This document shows positions 44,377 through 53,220 of a DNA stretch of 64,000 bases, in pieces (positions within the stretch are counted from its first letter, which is position 1; each line of letters begins with the position of its first letter). The position numbers and the translations under genes were made by a program. A model generated the notes under the pieces. It made no database searches and had not been told where the DNA came from. It saw only the letters and a list, made by a program, of their open reading frames with translations. This DNA is from Pseudomonadota bacterium. GTDB taxonomy: Bacteria > Pseudomonadota > Gammaproteobacteria > Acidiferrobacterales > Acidiferrobacteraceae. The stretch lies in assembly GCA_021794275.1 (NCBI GenBank), contig JAJYRD010000060.1, positions 1 to 64,000 on the forward strand, given 5' to 3'.

Positions 44377-45222
44377 ATGCCTGCCAAGCCAGACAATCAG
44401 CCGAACACCGTGAAACTCGACCGCGCCGACCTTAAAAAGACCCGGGAACGCGTCGCCATATCGGCGGGGGTGGTTCATGAAGTCATCCGCGAAGAGGGTG
44501 AGCAGGAGTTGCAGCGATCGACCAAGGGCTTGGCCTGGTCAGGCCTTGCCGCAGGCCTATCCATGGGATTCTCCATGCTCGTGCAAGGCATAATTCACCA
44601 CGGTCTTCCACCGAGTCCGTGGCGCAAGCTCATTGCAGGCTTTGGCTACACCCTCGGATTCGTCATCGTGGTCCTTGGCCGCCAGCAGCTTTTCACGGAA
44701 AACACCTTGACCCCGATACTCCCGCTCATGCAGGAAATGACATGGCGCAAGTTCGCCCGTGTCATGAAGCTCTGGGCGACGGTACTTATCACCAACCTGA
44801 TAGGAACCCTGCTGTTTGCCTGGGCCATCGCCGACACCTCGCTTTTCGGTGTCGGCATGCAACACACGCTCACTGATCTCGGACGCCACGCCCTCCGGCC
44901 ATTTGCGCCCATGGTGCTCGGCGCGGTGTTCGCCGGCTGGCTCGTCGCCCTGATGGTATGGTTGTTGCCGGCCGCCGAGACCGCGCGCGTCATCATCATC
45001 ATGCTCCTCACGTACGTCATTAGTATCGCGGGCTTCCCGCATCTTATTGCCGGGTCCGTGGAGGCGTTTTACTTGGTCCTACGCGGGGTACTCTCCTGGC
45101 AGGAGTATTTCACGCGCTTCATGATCCCGACCTTCATTGGGAATGTGAGCGGAGGCGTCATCCTCGTTGCAGCCTTGAATCACGCGCAAGCGACCGCTGG
45201 CGCGGCCCCTTCCGACGATTGA
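44377..45222 (+). CDS. Formate/nitrite-type (FNT) channel, YfdC-like
   Basis: A 281-residue membrane protein with six hydrophobic segments after a polar N-terminal tail of about 55 residues. WSGLAAGLSMGFSMLVQG, FGYTLGFVIVVLGRQQLFTENTLTP and TFIGNVSGGVILVAALNHAQ are characteristic of the YfdC branch of FNT channels. The transported anion is unknown. AAAGGAGACGG is 8-12 bases before the ATG. No formate or nitrite enzyme gene is adjacent. Confidence 0.85.
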   Translation: MPAKPDNQPNTVKLDRADLKKTRERVAISAGVVHEVIREEGEQELQRSTKGLAWSGLAAGLSMGFSMLVQGIIHHGLPPSPWRKLIAGFGYTLGFVIVVLGRQQLFTENTLTPILPLMQEMTWRKFARVMKLWATVLITNLIGTLLFAWAIADTSLFGVGMQHTLTDLGRHALRPFAPMVLGAVFAGWLVALMVWLLPAAETARVIIIMLLTYVISIAGFPHLIAGSVEAFYLVLRGVLSWQEYFTRFMIPTFIGNVSGGVILVAALNHAQATAGAAPSDD

Positions 45223-45551
45223 GTCCGGGCACAATTGCCAAAGACAGTCACACATTCCAAGCCTTCCATCCCTAAGCCGGATCAAGCCGGCGGACAGGAT
45301 TGGTACGATACGCGCGGGTAGCAGAATGGGGCCCAACCCGCCCACAGGCATCTTCAGCATGGGACGCAGGGCATCAATGACATAGCGGCCCGCCCCTGCC
45401 CGATCCGTCAAGGCTTGCGCACCTTTGGTGAAGCGCGGCCAGGGACTGCGACGTTCTTCGCTGCGTACGACCAAGGCGTCCAGGCGTTGCCATCCGAGAT
45501 CGAGCCGGACGGGCGTCACAAACATCCATCTCCCTCAAAGCAGGAGGACAT
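45223..45551. other. Intergenic region between FNT channel and SDR
   Basis: 329 bases. A minus-strand frame from 45525 to 45079 (148 codons) has a purine-rich GAGGGAG before its ATG but runs 144 bases into the FNT gene and has no recognisable domain, so I do not call it. Confidence 0.5.
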
Positions 45552-46637
45552 ATGCCAAATACTCAGGAAGTGGTCGTCATAACGGGTGCGAGCGCCGGAC
45601 ATGGCCGGGCCGTCGCCCGCAATTTCGCTCGCCGCGGTGCCAAAATCGGCTTGCTCGCGCGGGGGCGGGATGGGTTGGAGGCCGCCAAGCGCGAAGTGGA
45701 ATCCTTGGGCGGTCAGGCCCTCGTCGTCCCCACCGATGTATCCGACGCCGAGCAGGTCGAGGCTGCTGCGCAAGCGGTTGAGGCAGAGCTTGGGCCAATC
45801 ACGGTGTGGGTGAATAACGCCATGGTCTCGGTCTTCTCGCCGGTCAAGAAATTGCGCCCCGAGGAGGTGGCGCGGGTCACGGAGGTGACCTATCTCGGTT
45901 ACGTCTATGGGACGATGGCGGCCCTGCGCCGCATGTTGCCTCGCGACCGGGGTGTCATCATTCAAGTCGGCTCGGCACTTGCCTATCGGGGTATTCCGCT
46001 CCAATCCGCCTACTGTGGCGCCAAACATGCCATCCAGGGGTTTACCGAATCTCTGCGCACCGAGCTCCTCCACGACGAGAGCCGTGTGCGGGTCACCATG
46101 GTTCAGATGCCGGCCATGAATACGACGCAATTCTCATGGTCCAAGAACAACATGGGGCATAATCCTCAACCAGTTCCCCCCATTTATGAACCAGAAGTCG
46201 CGGCACGCGCCGTGGTGTGGGCGGCAAGCCACGATCGGCGCGAGATAGACGTCGGGGCCTCCACCGTCGGCGCAATCGTCGCCAACAAGATCGCCCCCGG
46301 GGTCCTTGACCATTATCTCGCTCGCCGCGGTTATAGTTCCCAACAGTCGCCGGAACCCGCCGACCGCTCGCGTCCTGACAACCTCTGGAAGCCAGTCCCG
46401 GGTGACCACGGCGTACATGGACCGTTTTCCGACCGCTCCGCGCGCCATAGCCCACAGGTGTGGACCACATTGCATCGCGGCACGATTGCCGCGATCGCAG
46501 GCGCGGCACTTGCGGTGGCGGGTGTCTCGGCGGGGCTATGGGGCGGGCGGCGCGCAGCAAAAGCCGCTCCCCCTGCAGGCCCTGCCCTCACTAGCGCCGA
46601 CGGGGGCCGCCACTTGCACGAACTGCCTGCTGTGTGA
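45552..46637 (+). CDS. SDR-family oxidoreductase with C-terminal membrane helix
   Basis: A 361-residue protein. The first 250 residues are a classical SDR: VVITGASAGHGRAVARNFA, VNNAMVSVF, catalytic Ser in QVGSALAYRG, and YCGAKHA active site. The remainder is a family-specific tail with NLWKPVPGDHGVHGPF, then a hydrophobic segment (about 315-333, TIAAIAGAALAVAGVSAGL) that probably anchors the enzyme in the membrane. AGGAGG is 4-5 bases before the ATG. The substrate is unknown. Confidence 0.82.
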   Translation: MPNTQEVVVITGASAGHGRAVARNFARRGAKIGLLARGRDGLEAAKREVESLGGQALVVPTDVSDAEQVEAAAQAVEAELGPITVWVNNAMVSVFSPVKKLRPEEVARVTEVTYLGYVYGTMAALRRMLPRDRGVIIQVGSALAYRGIPLQSAYCGAKHAIQGFTESLRTELLHDESRVRVTMVQMPAMNTTQFSWSKNNMGHNPQPVPPIYEPEVAARAVVWAASHDRREIDVGASTVGAIVANKIAPGVLDHYLARRGYSSQQSPEPADRSRPDNLWKPVPGDHGVHGPFSDRSARHSPQVWTTLHRGTIAAIAGAALAVAGVSAGLWGGRRAAKAAPPAGPALTSADGGRHLHELPAV

Positions 46638-46716
46638 ACGGACGCAGGAAAAATCGCGCCTGGAGTCCTTATGCTGGCAAAGCGTAAGGATTCAGTTAAA
46701 ATAGCGCGCGCGATGC

Positions 46717-46750
46717 CTGTCATACGGTTGTCATGAATCCCCCTTAGGCT
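46717..46750 (+). promoter_or_regulatory. Pho box and promoter of pstS
   Basis: Two 7-base direct repeats CTGTCAT (46717-46723) and TTGTCAT (46728-46734) separated by 4 bases form a PhoB-binding Pho box. A weak -10 (TAGGCT, 46745-46750) lies 10-11 bases downstream, the standard PhoB-dependent spacing. It is 32 bases upstream of the pstS ATG. Expression should rise under phosphate starvation. Confidence 0.75.
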
Positions 46751-46781
46751 TCATGGCGATCACACAAACCCAGAGGCAGCT

Positions 46782-47867
46782 ATGTTGAAAAAATCGAGCA
46801 GGAACCCCGTCAAAGCCGCAATAGGGGGAACGGTACTTGCCCTCACCCTGGCCGGGGTCATGGGCTCTCCGACGGCGTCCGCGCGCACGCTCAACATAAC
46901 GGAGACCGGCTCCACTCTCCTTTATCCGCTGTTTAACCTCTGGGTGCCCGCTTACACCCACAGCCATCCCGGTGTGCGCATCAACACGCAGGGAACCGGG
47001 AGCGGCACCGGCATCTCGGAGGCCGTTTCGGGCGTGGCTCAGATTGGGGCGTCTGATGCCTACATGAGCAACATGCAGATGAAACAGAATCCGGCGATTC
47101 TGAACATCCCTCTTGCCATCTCCGCGCAGACCGTCAACTACAATATCCCGGGCTTGAACGGCATTCATCTCAAGCTGAGCGGGCCCGTGCTGGCTGGGAT
47201 CTACGATGGGCACATCCGCTATTGGAACGCGTCCGCCATCGCGCATCTGAACCCCGGCGTGCATCTGCCGCACCATCTCATCACGCCGGTTCATAGAACG
47301 GACGGCAGCGGCGACACCTTCATATTCAGCCAGTACCTATCCTTCTCGACGCCTTACTGGAATTCGCATGTAGGGTATGGCACTACGATCAGCTGGCCCG
47401 CGGTACCGGGTGGGCTGGGTGCACTCGGCAACCCAGGCATGGTGCAGGCCGCGGCCCAGACGCCCTACTCCATCGCCTACATCGGTGTGAGCTTCACGAA
47501 GGAAGTGAAGCGCGCGCATCTCGGTACGGCGATGCTGAAGAACCGCGCGGGACGCTTCCTGCTTCCCACAAAGATGACCGTGGGGGCCGCCGCCGCGCAG
47601 CTCGTCAAGAAGACGCCGGTCGACGAGCGCATAAGCCTCGTATTTGCGCCGGGTGCAGAGTCTTACCCGATCATCAATTATGAGTACGCGATCGTGAACG
47701 ACCATCAAGCGAGCGGCGCCATGGCCCAAGCCCTGCGTACCTTCCTGTCGTGGGCAGTCGATACTCATGAAGGAAACGCGCACCGCTTCCTTCGCCAGGT
47801 GCGATTCATTGCATTGCCTGCGCGTATCTCCGCGCTCAGCCGCAAGCAGATCGCGAAGATCCATTAA
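46782..47867 (+). CDS. pstS: Phosphate ABC transporter substrate-binding protein
   Basis: Periplasmic phosphate-binding protein, 361 residues. A signal peptide is visible (KAAIGGTVLALTLAGVMG, with cleavage near PTASA-R at about 35). Phosphate-site motifs are ITETGSTLLYPLF, TGSGTGISEAVSGVAQIGASDAYM and HRTDGSGDTFIFSQYLS. It is followed by a terminator-like hairpin before pstC, which would allow more PstS than permease. Confidence 0.93.
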   Translation: MLKKSSRNPVKAAIGGTVLALTLAGVMGSPTASARTLNITETGSTLLYPLFNLWVPAYTHSHPGVRINTQGTGSGTGISEAVSGVAQIGASDAYMSNMQMKQNPAILNIPLAISAQTVNYNIPGLNGIHLKLSGPVLAGIYDGHIRYWNASAIAHLNPGVHLPHHLITPVHRTDGSGDTFIFSQYLSFSTPYWNSHVGYGTTISWPAVPGGLGALGNPGMVQAAAQTPYSIAYIGVSFTKEVKRAHLGTAMLKNRAGRFLLPTKMTVGAAAAQLVKKTPVDERISLVFAPGAESYPIINYEYAIVNDHQASGAMAQALRTFLSWAVDTHEGNAHRFLRQVRFIALPARISALSRKQIAKIH

Positions 47868-47880
47868 CGAGAACAAAAGA

Positions 47881-47910
47881 CCGGGGCCTCGAAAAGGCCC
47901 CGGCCGTTTT
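47881..47910 (+). terminator. Intrinsic terminator/attenuator between pstS and pstC
   Basis: Nine-bp perfect stem CCGGGGCCT (47881-47889) and AGGCCCCGG (47895-47903) with loop CGAAA, followed by CCGTTTT. The T tract is short, so partial read-through into pstC is expected. Confidence 0.8.
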
Positions 47911-47921
47911 CTGAGAGTGTC

Positions 47922-48887
47922 ATGAAGCTTCGACCATTCCGGATCGTCCTCATACTCTTTACAAGCCTCATACCGCTCGCTCTTCTTGCTGTTCTCATCT
48001 TCCTGGGCCGCTATTCCTGGCCCGCCGTGACATTCAATGGTTGGCATTTTCTCGCCGGCCACACCTGGAATCTTGGCAATCTGTACGCCGACCCCGTGAA
48101 ACAGCGCGGCGTCCTTGCGCCCATAGGCGCGAATTACGGCATCCTCGTATTCGTTGCAGGCACCCTGTTGACGTCGACCATCGCGCTTATCATCGCCGTC
48201 CCTATAAGTCTTGGGGTGGCGGTCTTTCTGGCCGAAGGTCTGCGCAGCCGTCTCAGGACCCCCTTGTCGTTCGTGGTCGAATTGCTCGCCGCGGTACCGA
48301 GCGTGGTCTACGGCCTGTGGGGCTATGCCGTGCTCACCCCACTTGTGGCGCACACCATAGGTCCGGGCCTGCGCTCGGTGCTGGGTTTCATCCCTTTCTT
48401 CTCCGGGGCGATTGGGAGCGGCTACGGCCTGCTCGCCGCCTCCATCGTGCTCGCGCTCATGGTGGTGCCGATCATTGCGGCAACTGTGCGCGATGCCTTG
48501 GCGCAGGTCCCCTCGGAGACCAAGGAGGCGGCCTACGCCCTGGGCGCCACCCACTTCGAGGTGGTGCGACGCGCCATGTTGCCAGCCGTGCGTGGCAACA
48601 TCATCGGGGCTTGCATCCTGGGCCTCGGCCGCGCCTTGGGCGAAACCATGGCGGTGCTCATGGTGAGCGGTGGGGCCTTGAATTACTTCCCAGGCAACAT
48701 TTATAGCCCGGTTACGACCATGGCCTCGTTCATCGTGTCGCAACTCGATAGCGCGATGCAGGATCCGACCGGAATGGCGGTGCGGTCTCTCGCCGAGATC
48801 GCGCTCATACTTTTCATCATCTCGGTCCTCACCAACGTCATAGCGCGCCTGCTCACTGGAACCTCTCGCAATGCCTCACCCGCTTAA
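47922..48887 (+). CDS. pstC: Phosphate ABC transporter permease PstC
   Basis: A 321-residue membrane protein with about six helices. The EAA loop region AYALGATHFEVVRRAMLPAVRGNIIGA and GRALGETMAVLMVSG are standard PstC. The first Met at 47922 is 12 bases after the hairpin. It overlaps pstA by 17 bases. Confidence 0.94.
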   Translation: MKLRPFRIVLILFTSLIPLALLAVLIFLGRYSWPAVTFNGWHFLAGHTWNLGNLYADPVKQRGVLAPIGANYGILVFVAGTLLTSTIALIIAVPISLGVAVFLAEGLRSRLRTPLSFVVELLAAVPSVVYGLWGYAVLTPLVAHTIGPGLRSVLGFIPFFSGAIGSGYGLLAASIVLALMVVPIIAATVRDALAQVPSETKEAAYALGATHFEVVRRAMLPAVRGNIIGACILGLGRALGETMAVLMVSGGALNYFPGNIYSPVTTMASFIVSQLDSAMQDPTGMAVRSLAEIALILFIISVLTNVIARLLTGTSRNASPA

Positions 48888-49743
48888 GATCTCGCGTATC
48901 ACTCGCCGTAAGTGGCTCTCGGGATTGGGGTGGGGCCTGGCCGCCGCTTCGTTCGTGCTGGTTGCGACCCCACTGCTCGACATTCTCTTTACGGTTGTTC
49001 GCAAGGGCATGTCCGCCTTGTCGCTCGCGCTCTTCACGCAGGTCACAAACGGCATTTCCGGCGGACTGCTAAACGCCATCACAGGGACCCTCGTGCTGGT
49101 CTCAGGGGCCCTCATAATCGCGGCCCCGGTGGGGGTTCTTGCGGGCATCTATCTCTCGGAGTTCGGGCGCGGTCGATTCGGGCGCACGGTCCGCTTCCTG
49201 GACGACGTCCTGGCCGGCGTGCCGTCCATCGTCCTTGGATACTTTAGTTACGTGACGCTCGTGATAGGCCTCGGCTGGCAGTTCTCGGTGCTTGCCGGGT
49301 CTTTGACCCTCGCGATCATGGTCGTCCCCTATATCGCACGCTTCACCGAGATCTCTTTCATGCAGGTCCCAGGCGGCCTGCGCGAGGCAGGCTACGCCTT
49401 GGGCTTGCGCGAGTTTACCGTGATCATGCGGCTCGCCCTGCCGCTCGCCTTGCCCGGCATATTGACGGGCGTCTTGTTCGCCATCGCCATAGCCCTCGGC
49501 GAGACCGCGCCCTTGATCTACACGGCCGGCTGGTCGAATTTTCTCTGGAATGGAAGGCTCATCCACGAGCCGATTGGCTATCTCACCTACGTCATCTGGA
49601 GCTTCATCAATCAGCCGTATCGGTCGGCGCATGCCCTGGCCTTCGCCGCCGCCTTTCTCGTGATCCTTATGGTGCTTGTCATCAACGTGGGGCTGAACGC
49701 GGCTCTGCGGCGCGCCCGTCCTGCACGCGCCGGCCAACGCTGA
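48871..49743 (+). CDS. pstA: Phosphate ABC transporter permease PstA
   Basis: A 290-residue membrane protein; EAA loop EAGYALGLREFTVIMRLALPLALPGILTGV and AIALGETAPLIYTAG are diagnostic. The cluster stops here: no pstB ATPase or phoU follows, so the ATPase must be encoded elsewhere. The next 400 bases hold only a decayed gene on the other strand. Confidence 0.94.
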   Translation: MPHPLKISRITRRKWLSGLGWGLAAASFVLVATPLLDILFTVVRKGMSALSLALFTQVTNGISGGLLNAITGTLVLVSGALIIAAPVGVLAGIYLSEFGRGRFGRTVRFLDDVLAGVPSIVLGYFSYVTLVIGLGWQFSVLAGSLTLAIMVVPYIARFTEISFMQVPGGLREAGYALGLREFTVIMRLALPLALPGILTGVLFAIAIALGETAPLIYTAGWSNFLWNGRLIHEPIGYLTYVIWSFINQPYRSAHALAFAAAFLVILMVLVINVGLNAALRRARPARAGQR

Positions 49744-49760
49744 CACGAAATGGTGCACTC

Positions 49761-50085
49761 TTAGTCGACCGCGTGGTTCATGGCGGCCTTGCAGATGCGC
49801 TCCGTCAGGCTTACGCAAACCGCCCGAACCGCCTCGAGGCTCGCTTCCTGCTTCACCGCGGCCTTCATGTCGCCCCAGAGTGCGACGAGAGCGCCCTCCT
49901 CTCAACAGGCTGGTGCGGCAGAATCCGGCATCCGAGCCCCGCGATTCCCGGTCGCGTTCAGGTCCCGGTCGCGGACCGCGCCATACACGGAGCGCACCGG
50001 CTCGTGCGCGGCACCTATCGCGCCTTCGGCGCCCCGCCCACGCCAGGTGGTCGCACTGCTTGGTAGGTCTTGGAGTAGTTTTTTA
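49761..50085 (-). pseudogene. Remnant of a TnpB-like (IS200/IS605-type) transposon protein, C-terminal end
   Basis: Read from about 50085 down to the TAA at 49763-49761, one frame gives PSSATTWRGRG, then VYGAVRDRDLNATGN, then AC, an in-frame TGA, then EEGA and MKAAVKQEAS. This parallels the TnpB zinc-ribbon and tail (PSSKTCSxCG, CGxxHDRDxNAAxN, ACGExG, VKQE). The ribbon cysteines are gone and the TGA sits where a Gly codon is expected, so the gene is dead. No start or N-terminal half is left. The identification rests on these short matches. Confidence 0.5.
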
Positions 50086-50179
50086 ACCTCGAAAACTGTC
50101 AGATGGGCCGCACGATGCGCTGTGCCGCGATGGACCTCGAGGTGGTCAGAAATTGCGACGACCGGATGGCGAAAGGCCG

Positions 50180-51796
50180 TTACGCGATCTTTTCAGAAAC
50201 ACCGACACACCCGCCCAATTCAAGCACGGGGCGCCCGAAATAGAACCCCTGCCCCCAATCCACGCCATGATCGCGCGCGATGTGGGCCAACTCCTCGTCC
50301 TCTATACCCTCAGCTATGGTAAGGATATTAAGGTCTTGGGCGATGGCCTTGATCCCTTTCAGGATGGAGCGTGCGCGCTCGCTCGTGCGCGCCGTCTTCA
50401 AGAGCTCCATCTCGATCTTCAGGAAAGACACCGGAAGCGCGGTCAGATACAAGAACGAGGAATAACCGCTGCCGAAATCGTCGATGGCAAGCCGCGCACC
50501 GATGTCGAGCAGAGGCTGCAGGGCTCGCAAGGCCGCCGCCGGGTCGCGCAGGAGTTCGCGCTCGGTAATTTCGACCACCAGCGGATTACGACTTCCCGTG
50601 AGATCCCCCAGGACATCGCAACCTGTAAAAGCGAAGGCAACCTGCTCGAGCAAGCGCCGTTCCTGCAGGAGTGCCGTCGAGACGTTGATGAACCGCAGAC
50701 GTCTGTCCCCTTGACGACTCTGTTCGCGGCACCGGTCCAGTGCCTGCTCGATGAGGCACTCGTCGATCCGGTTTGCGAGCCTGAGATCAGTGGCGGCATT
50801 CATGAACTCATCGGCGCCCAAGATCTGCCCATTGGACAGAACAATGCGCGCCAAACCCTCTTCCGCGACTGCATGGCCCGTGCGCAAGTTGATGATGGGT
50901 TGGTAGGCGGGACGCACGCGCCGCTCACTCAAGGCCGACTCCACCTCGGCGCCCAAGCGACAAACCCCGACCTTGTTGTGCCGCGCGGCAGCGACCGTTC
51001 CCCGCCCCCCACTCTTGGCCTCCTGGAGGGCCGAAGTCATCTGGCTCATAGCGTCCCGCAGGCTATGCGCACTCTCCGGGAAGGACGCGAGCCCCGCGCT
51101 CAACGTTGTGCGCAACGTCCCGGTACCCACATCAAAACGGTGCCCGGCAACGGACTCCAAGACCCGGCGTGTCAGAGAGATGGCCTCGTCCGCGGTAAGC
51201 AGCGGCACGAATGCCAGGAACTCGTCGCTCCCAAACCGTGCCAGACGCGTGTTTTCCGGCAAGGTTGCCACGAGCTGCCGCTTGACGCACAACAAGAGGT
51301 CATCGCACACCTCGGCTCCATGTCGGTCATTCAAAACCCGAAAACCGTCGATATCAAAAAGGATGAGGCTGTAGGGAAGATCGCCGTGGGTGGCCACGAT
51401 GTGTTCCAGTGTTCGCAGGAAGGTAGCACGCGGGCCCTGGAGCGTAAGTGGGGCCCGAGCGCTTGCCAGCGACTTGTCACGCCGCTTCGCGCGCCAACGC
51501 CAGGTGGCGATCGAGGCCCCCACGAGGACCACGCCGCCCTGGATCGCGGCCATGCGCCAGAACGCGATCTTGGCGCCAAACCATCCCAGAAGAAAGGGGG
51601 CCAAAAGGCCGCCTGGGCCCTGAATATCCGATAGGGTCACCCCCAGTCGCCCAAGCAGTGCAAACCCAAGCCCTGCGAGTGCGCATGCCGCCCCGACCCG
51701 CGCAGGCGTCGTGGCATGAAGGACCTTGGCCGCGGACTGTGTCTTTCGCGTCACCTCGGCGCCGTTCCCTCCTGCCTGCTCTCCACCATGCCTCAT
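50180..51796 (-). CDS. GGDEF-EAL cyclic-di-GMP protein with degenerate GGDEF site
   Basis: 538 residues: two N-terminal membrane helices (about 35-55 and 65-90), a GGDEF domain and an EAL domain. The GGDEF signature reads RFGSDEF and the I-site RxxD is absent, so cyclase activity is doubtful. The EAL domain keeps most catalytic positions: EGL in place of EAL, INVS, VEITERE, DDFGSGYSS, LKIE, AEGIE and GQGFYFGRP. A phosphodiesterase or c-di-GMP sensor is likely. ATG 51796 has AGGAGG about 10 bases upstream; an ATG eight codons earlier is possible. It sits alone beside radA. Confidence 0.88.
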   Translation of the reverse strand: MRHGGEQAGGNGAEVTRKTQSAAKVLHATTPARVGAACALAGLGFALLGRLGVTLSDIQGPGGLLAPFLLGWFGAKIAFWRMAAIQGGVVLVGASIATWRWRAKRRDKSLASARAPLTLQGPRATFLRTLEHIVATHGDLPYSLILFDIDGFRVLNDRHGAEVCDDLLLCVKRQLVATLPENTRLARFGSDEFLAFVPLLTADEAISLTRRVLESVAGHRFDVGTGTLRTTLSAGLASFPESAHSLRDAMSQMTSALQEAKSGGRGTVAAARHNKVGVCRLGAEVESALSERRVRPAYQPIINLRTGHAVAEEGLARIVLSNGQILGADEFMNAATDLRLANRIDECLIEQALDRCREQSRQGDRRLRFINVSTALLQERRLLEQVAFAFTGCDVLGDLTGSRNPLVVEITERELLRDPAAALRALQPLLDIGARLAIDDFGSGYSSFLYLTALPVSFLKIEMELLKTARTSERARSILKGIKAIAQDLNILTIAEGIEDEELAHIARDHGVDWGQGFYFGRPVLELGGCVGVSEKIA

Positions 51797-51867
51797 GAGC
51801 CTTTGCCTCCTGCGGCCCACCCTGCCCGGTGTCTTCGCCCGGTTATGAGCGCGCCGTCGAAATTCGT

Positions 51868-53220
51868 TTATGGTAGCAAAAAATGCGCCAGAGCCTCGCC
51901 CAGCTGCCTTGCGCCGAAAACGACAATATCACCCTCGGCGCGCCGTTTGGGGACATTTGCGGCGGGCACGATGGCACGCTTGAAGCCGAGCTTTGCGGCC
52001 TCGCGCAGCCGCTCCTGGCCGCGCGGCACAGGCCGCATCTCGCCGGCAAGTCCGACCTCCCCGAAAACCACGAGATCCCGCGGCACGGGGCGATCCAAGA
52101 GGCTGGAGGTGCATGCCATCAAGACCGCCAGATCGGAGGCGGTCTCCGTCACCCGAACACCACCAGCCACGTTGACGAAAACATCGTGACGCGACGTGGC
52201 GTGCCCCCCGTGGCGATGCAAAAGCGCGAGCAACATGCCAAGACGCTGGCTGTCCAAACCCAGTGCGACCCGACGTGGATTGGCGCCCGGACTTTCATCG
52301 ATCAAGGCCTGAACCTCGACCAGCAGAGGTCGGGTGCCCTCTTGCGTCACTAGGATGACGCTTCCCGGTGCATTGCGCGCATCCTGCCGTAGAAACAGGG
52401 CCGAAGGATTGGTCACCTCGCGCAGCCCCCCCTCCGTCATGACGAACACGCCGATCTCGTTGACCGCTCCGAAGCGGTTTTTGATGGCGCGGATCAGGCG
52501 GTAACGGCTCCCGCTATCGCCCTCGAAATAGAGAACAGCGTCGACCATGTGCTCGAGCACCCGAGGGCCGGCGAGCTGACCCTCCTTGGTCACATGCCCG
52601 ACCAGAAAGAGCGCCGTATCGGTCTCCTTGGCGAACCGGACCAAGGCGGCGGCCGCCTCCCGCACCTGGGCCACGCTACCTGGCGCCTGGGAGAGTTGCG
52701 GAAGGAAGACCGTCTGGATCGAATCGATGACAAGCGCGCGCGGGTTCTCAAGGCGCGCCTGGGCTATGATCACATCGACATTCGTCTCGGCCAAGAGCTT
52801 CATGCGTGGGGCCTTCAGGCCAAGTCGCCGCCCGCGCAATGCCACTTGTGCCGCCGACTCCTCGCCGGTCACATAAAGGGCGCTCAGGCTTGCGCTCATG
52901 GAGGCCAGGGTCTGAATCAGGATCGTGGATTTGCCGATACCGGGATCCCCGCCGAGCAACACCACCGAGCCTGGTACGAGACCGCCTCCAAGGACCCGAT
53001 CGAGCTCACTTAAGCCCGATGACCATCGCTCCACGGTCTCGCATCGTACCTCCGCAAGCGGCACGGCACGCTTGGCGGTGGCGCCGGGGGGCGCGGCCGT
53101 GGCGCCTCCCACTTCGACGAGCGTGTTCCAGGCCGCGCAGGCATCGCAACGTCCAGCCCACTGGGCGGCGCGGGCGCCGCATTCGCGACATTGGTAATAA
53201 TTACGCCCTTTCACGGGCAT
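51868..53220 (-). CDS. radA: DNA repair protein RadA
   Basis: RecA-like branch-migration ATPase, 450 residues. Zinc finger C11-C14-C25-C28, Walker A GGDPGIGKST (90-99), the RadA-specific KNRFGAVNEIGVF motif and a Lon-protease-like C-terminal domain. Start overlaps the alr stop by 10 bases. Confidence 0.95.
   Translation of the reverse strand: MPVKGRNYYQCRECGARAAQWAGRCDACAAWNTLVEVGGATAAPPGATAKRAVPLAEVRCETVERWSSGLSELDRVLGGGLVPGSVVLLGGDPGIGKSTILIQTLASMSASLSALYVTGEESAAQVALRGRRLGLKAPRMKLLAETNVDVIIAQARLENPRALVIDSIQTVFLPQLSQAPGSVAQVREAAAALVRFAKETDTALFLVGHVTKEGQLAGPRVLEHMVDAVLYFEGDSGSRYRLIRAIKNRFGAVNEIGVFVMTEGGLREVTNPSALFLRQDARNAPGSVILVTQEGTRPLLVEVQALIDESPGANPRRVALGLDSQRLGMLLALLHRHGGHATSRHDVFVNVAGGVRVTETASDLAVLMACTSSLLDRPVPRDLVVFGEVGLAGEMRPVPRGQERLREAAKLGFKRAIVPAANVPKRRAEGDIVVFGARQLGEALAHFLLP

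Noticed and set aside
45079-45525. 148-codon open frame on the minus strand with a GAGGGAG before its ATG
   Set aside because: Overlaps the FNT gene by about 144 bases and shows no known domain; a real gene cannot be excluded but is not supported.
47337-48743. 468-codon open frame on the minus strand
   Set aside because: Antisense to pstS/pstC, whose products are unmistakable; composition rich in Arg, His, Glu and Gly typical of a shadow frame.
50153-51634. 493-codon open frame on the plus strand
   Set aside because: Antisense to the GGDEF-EAL gene; no domain seen.
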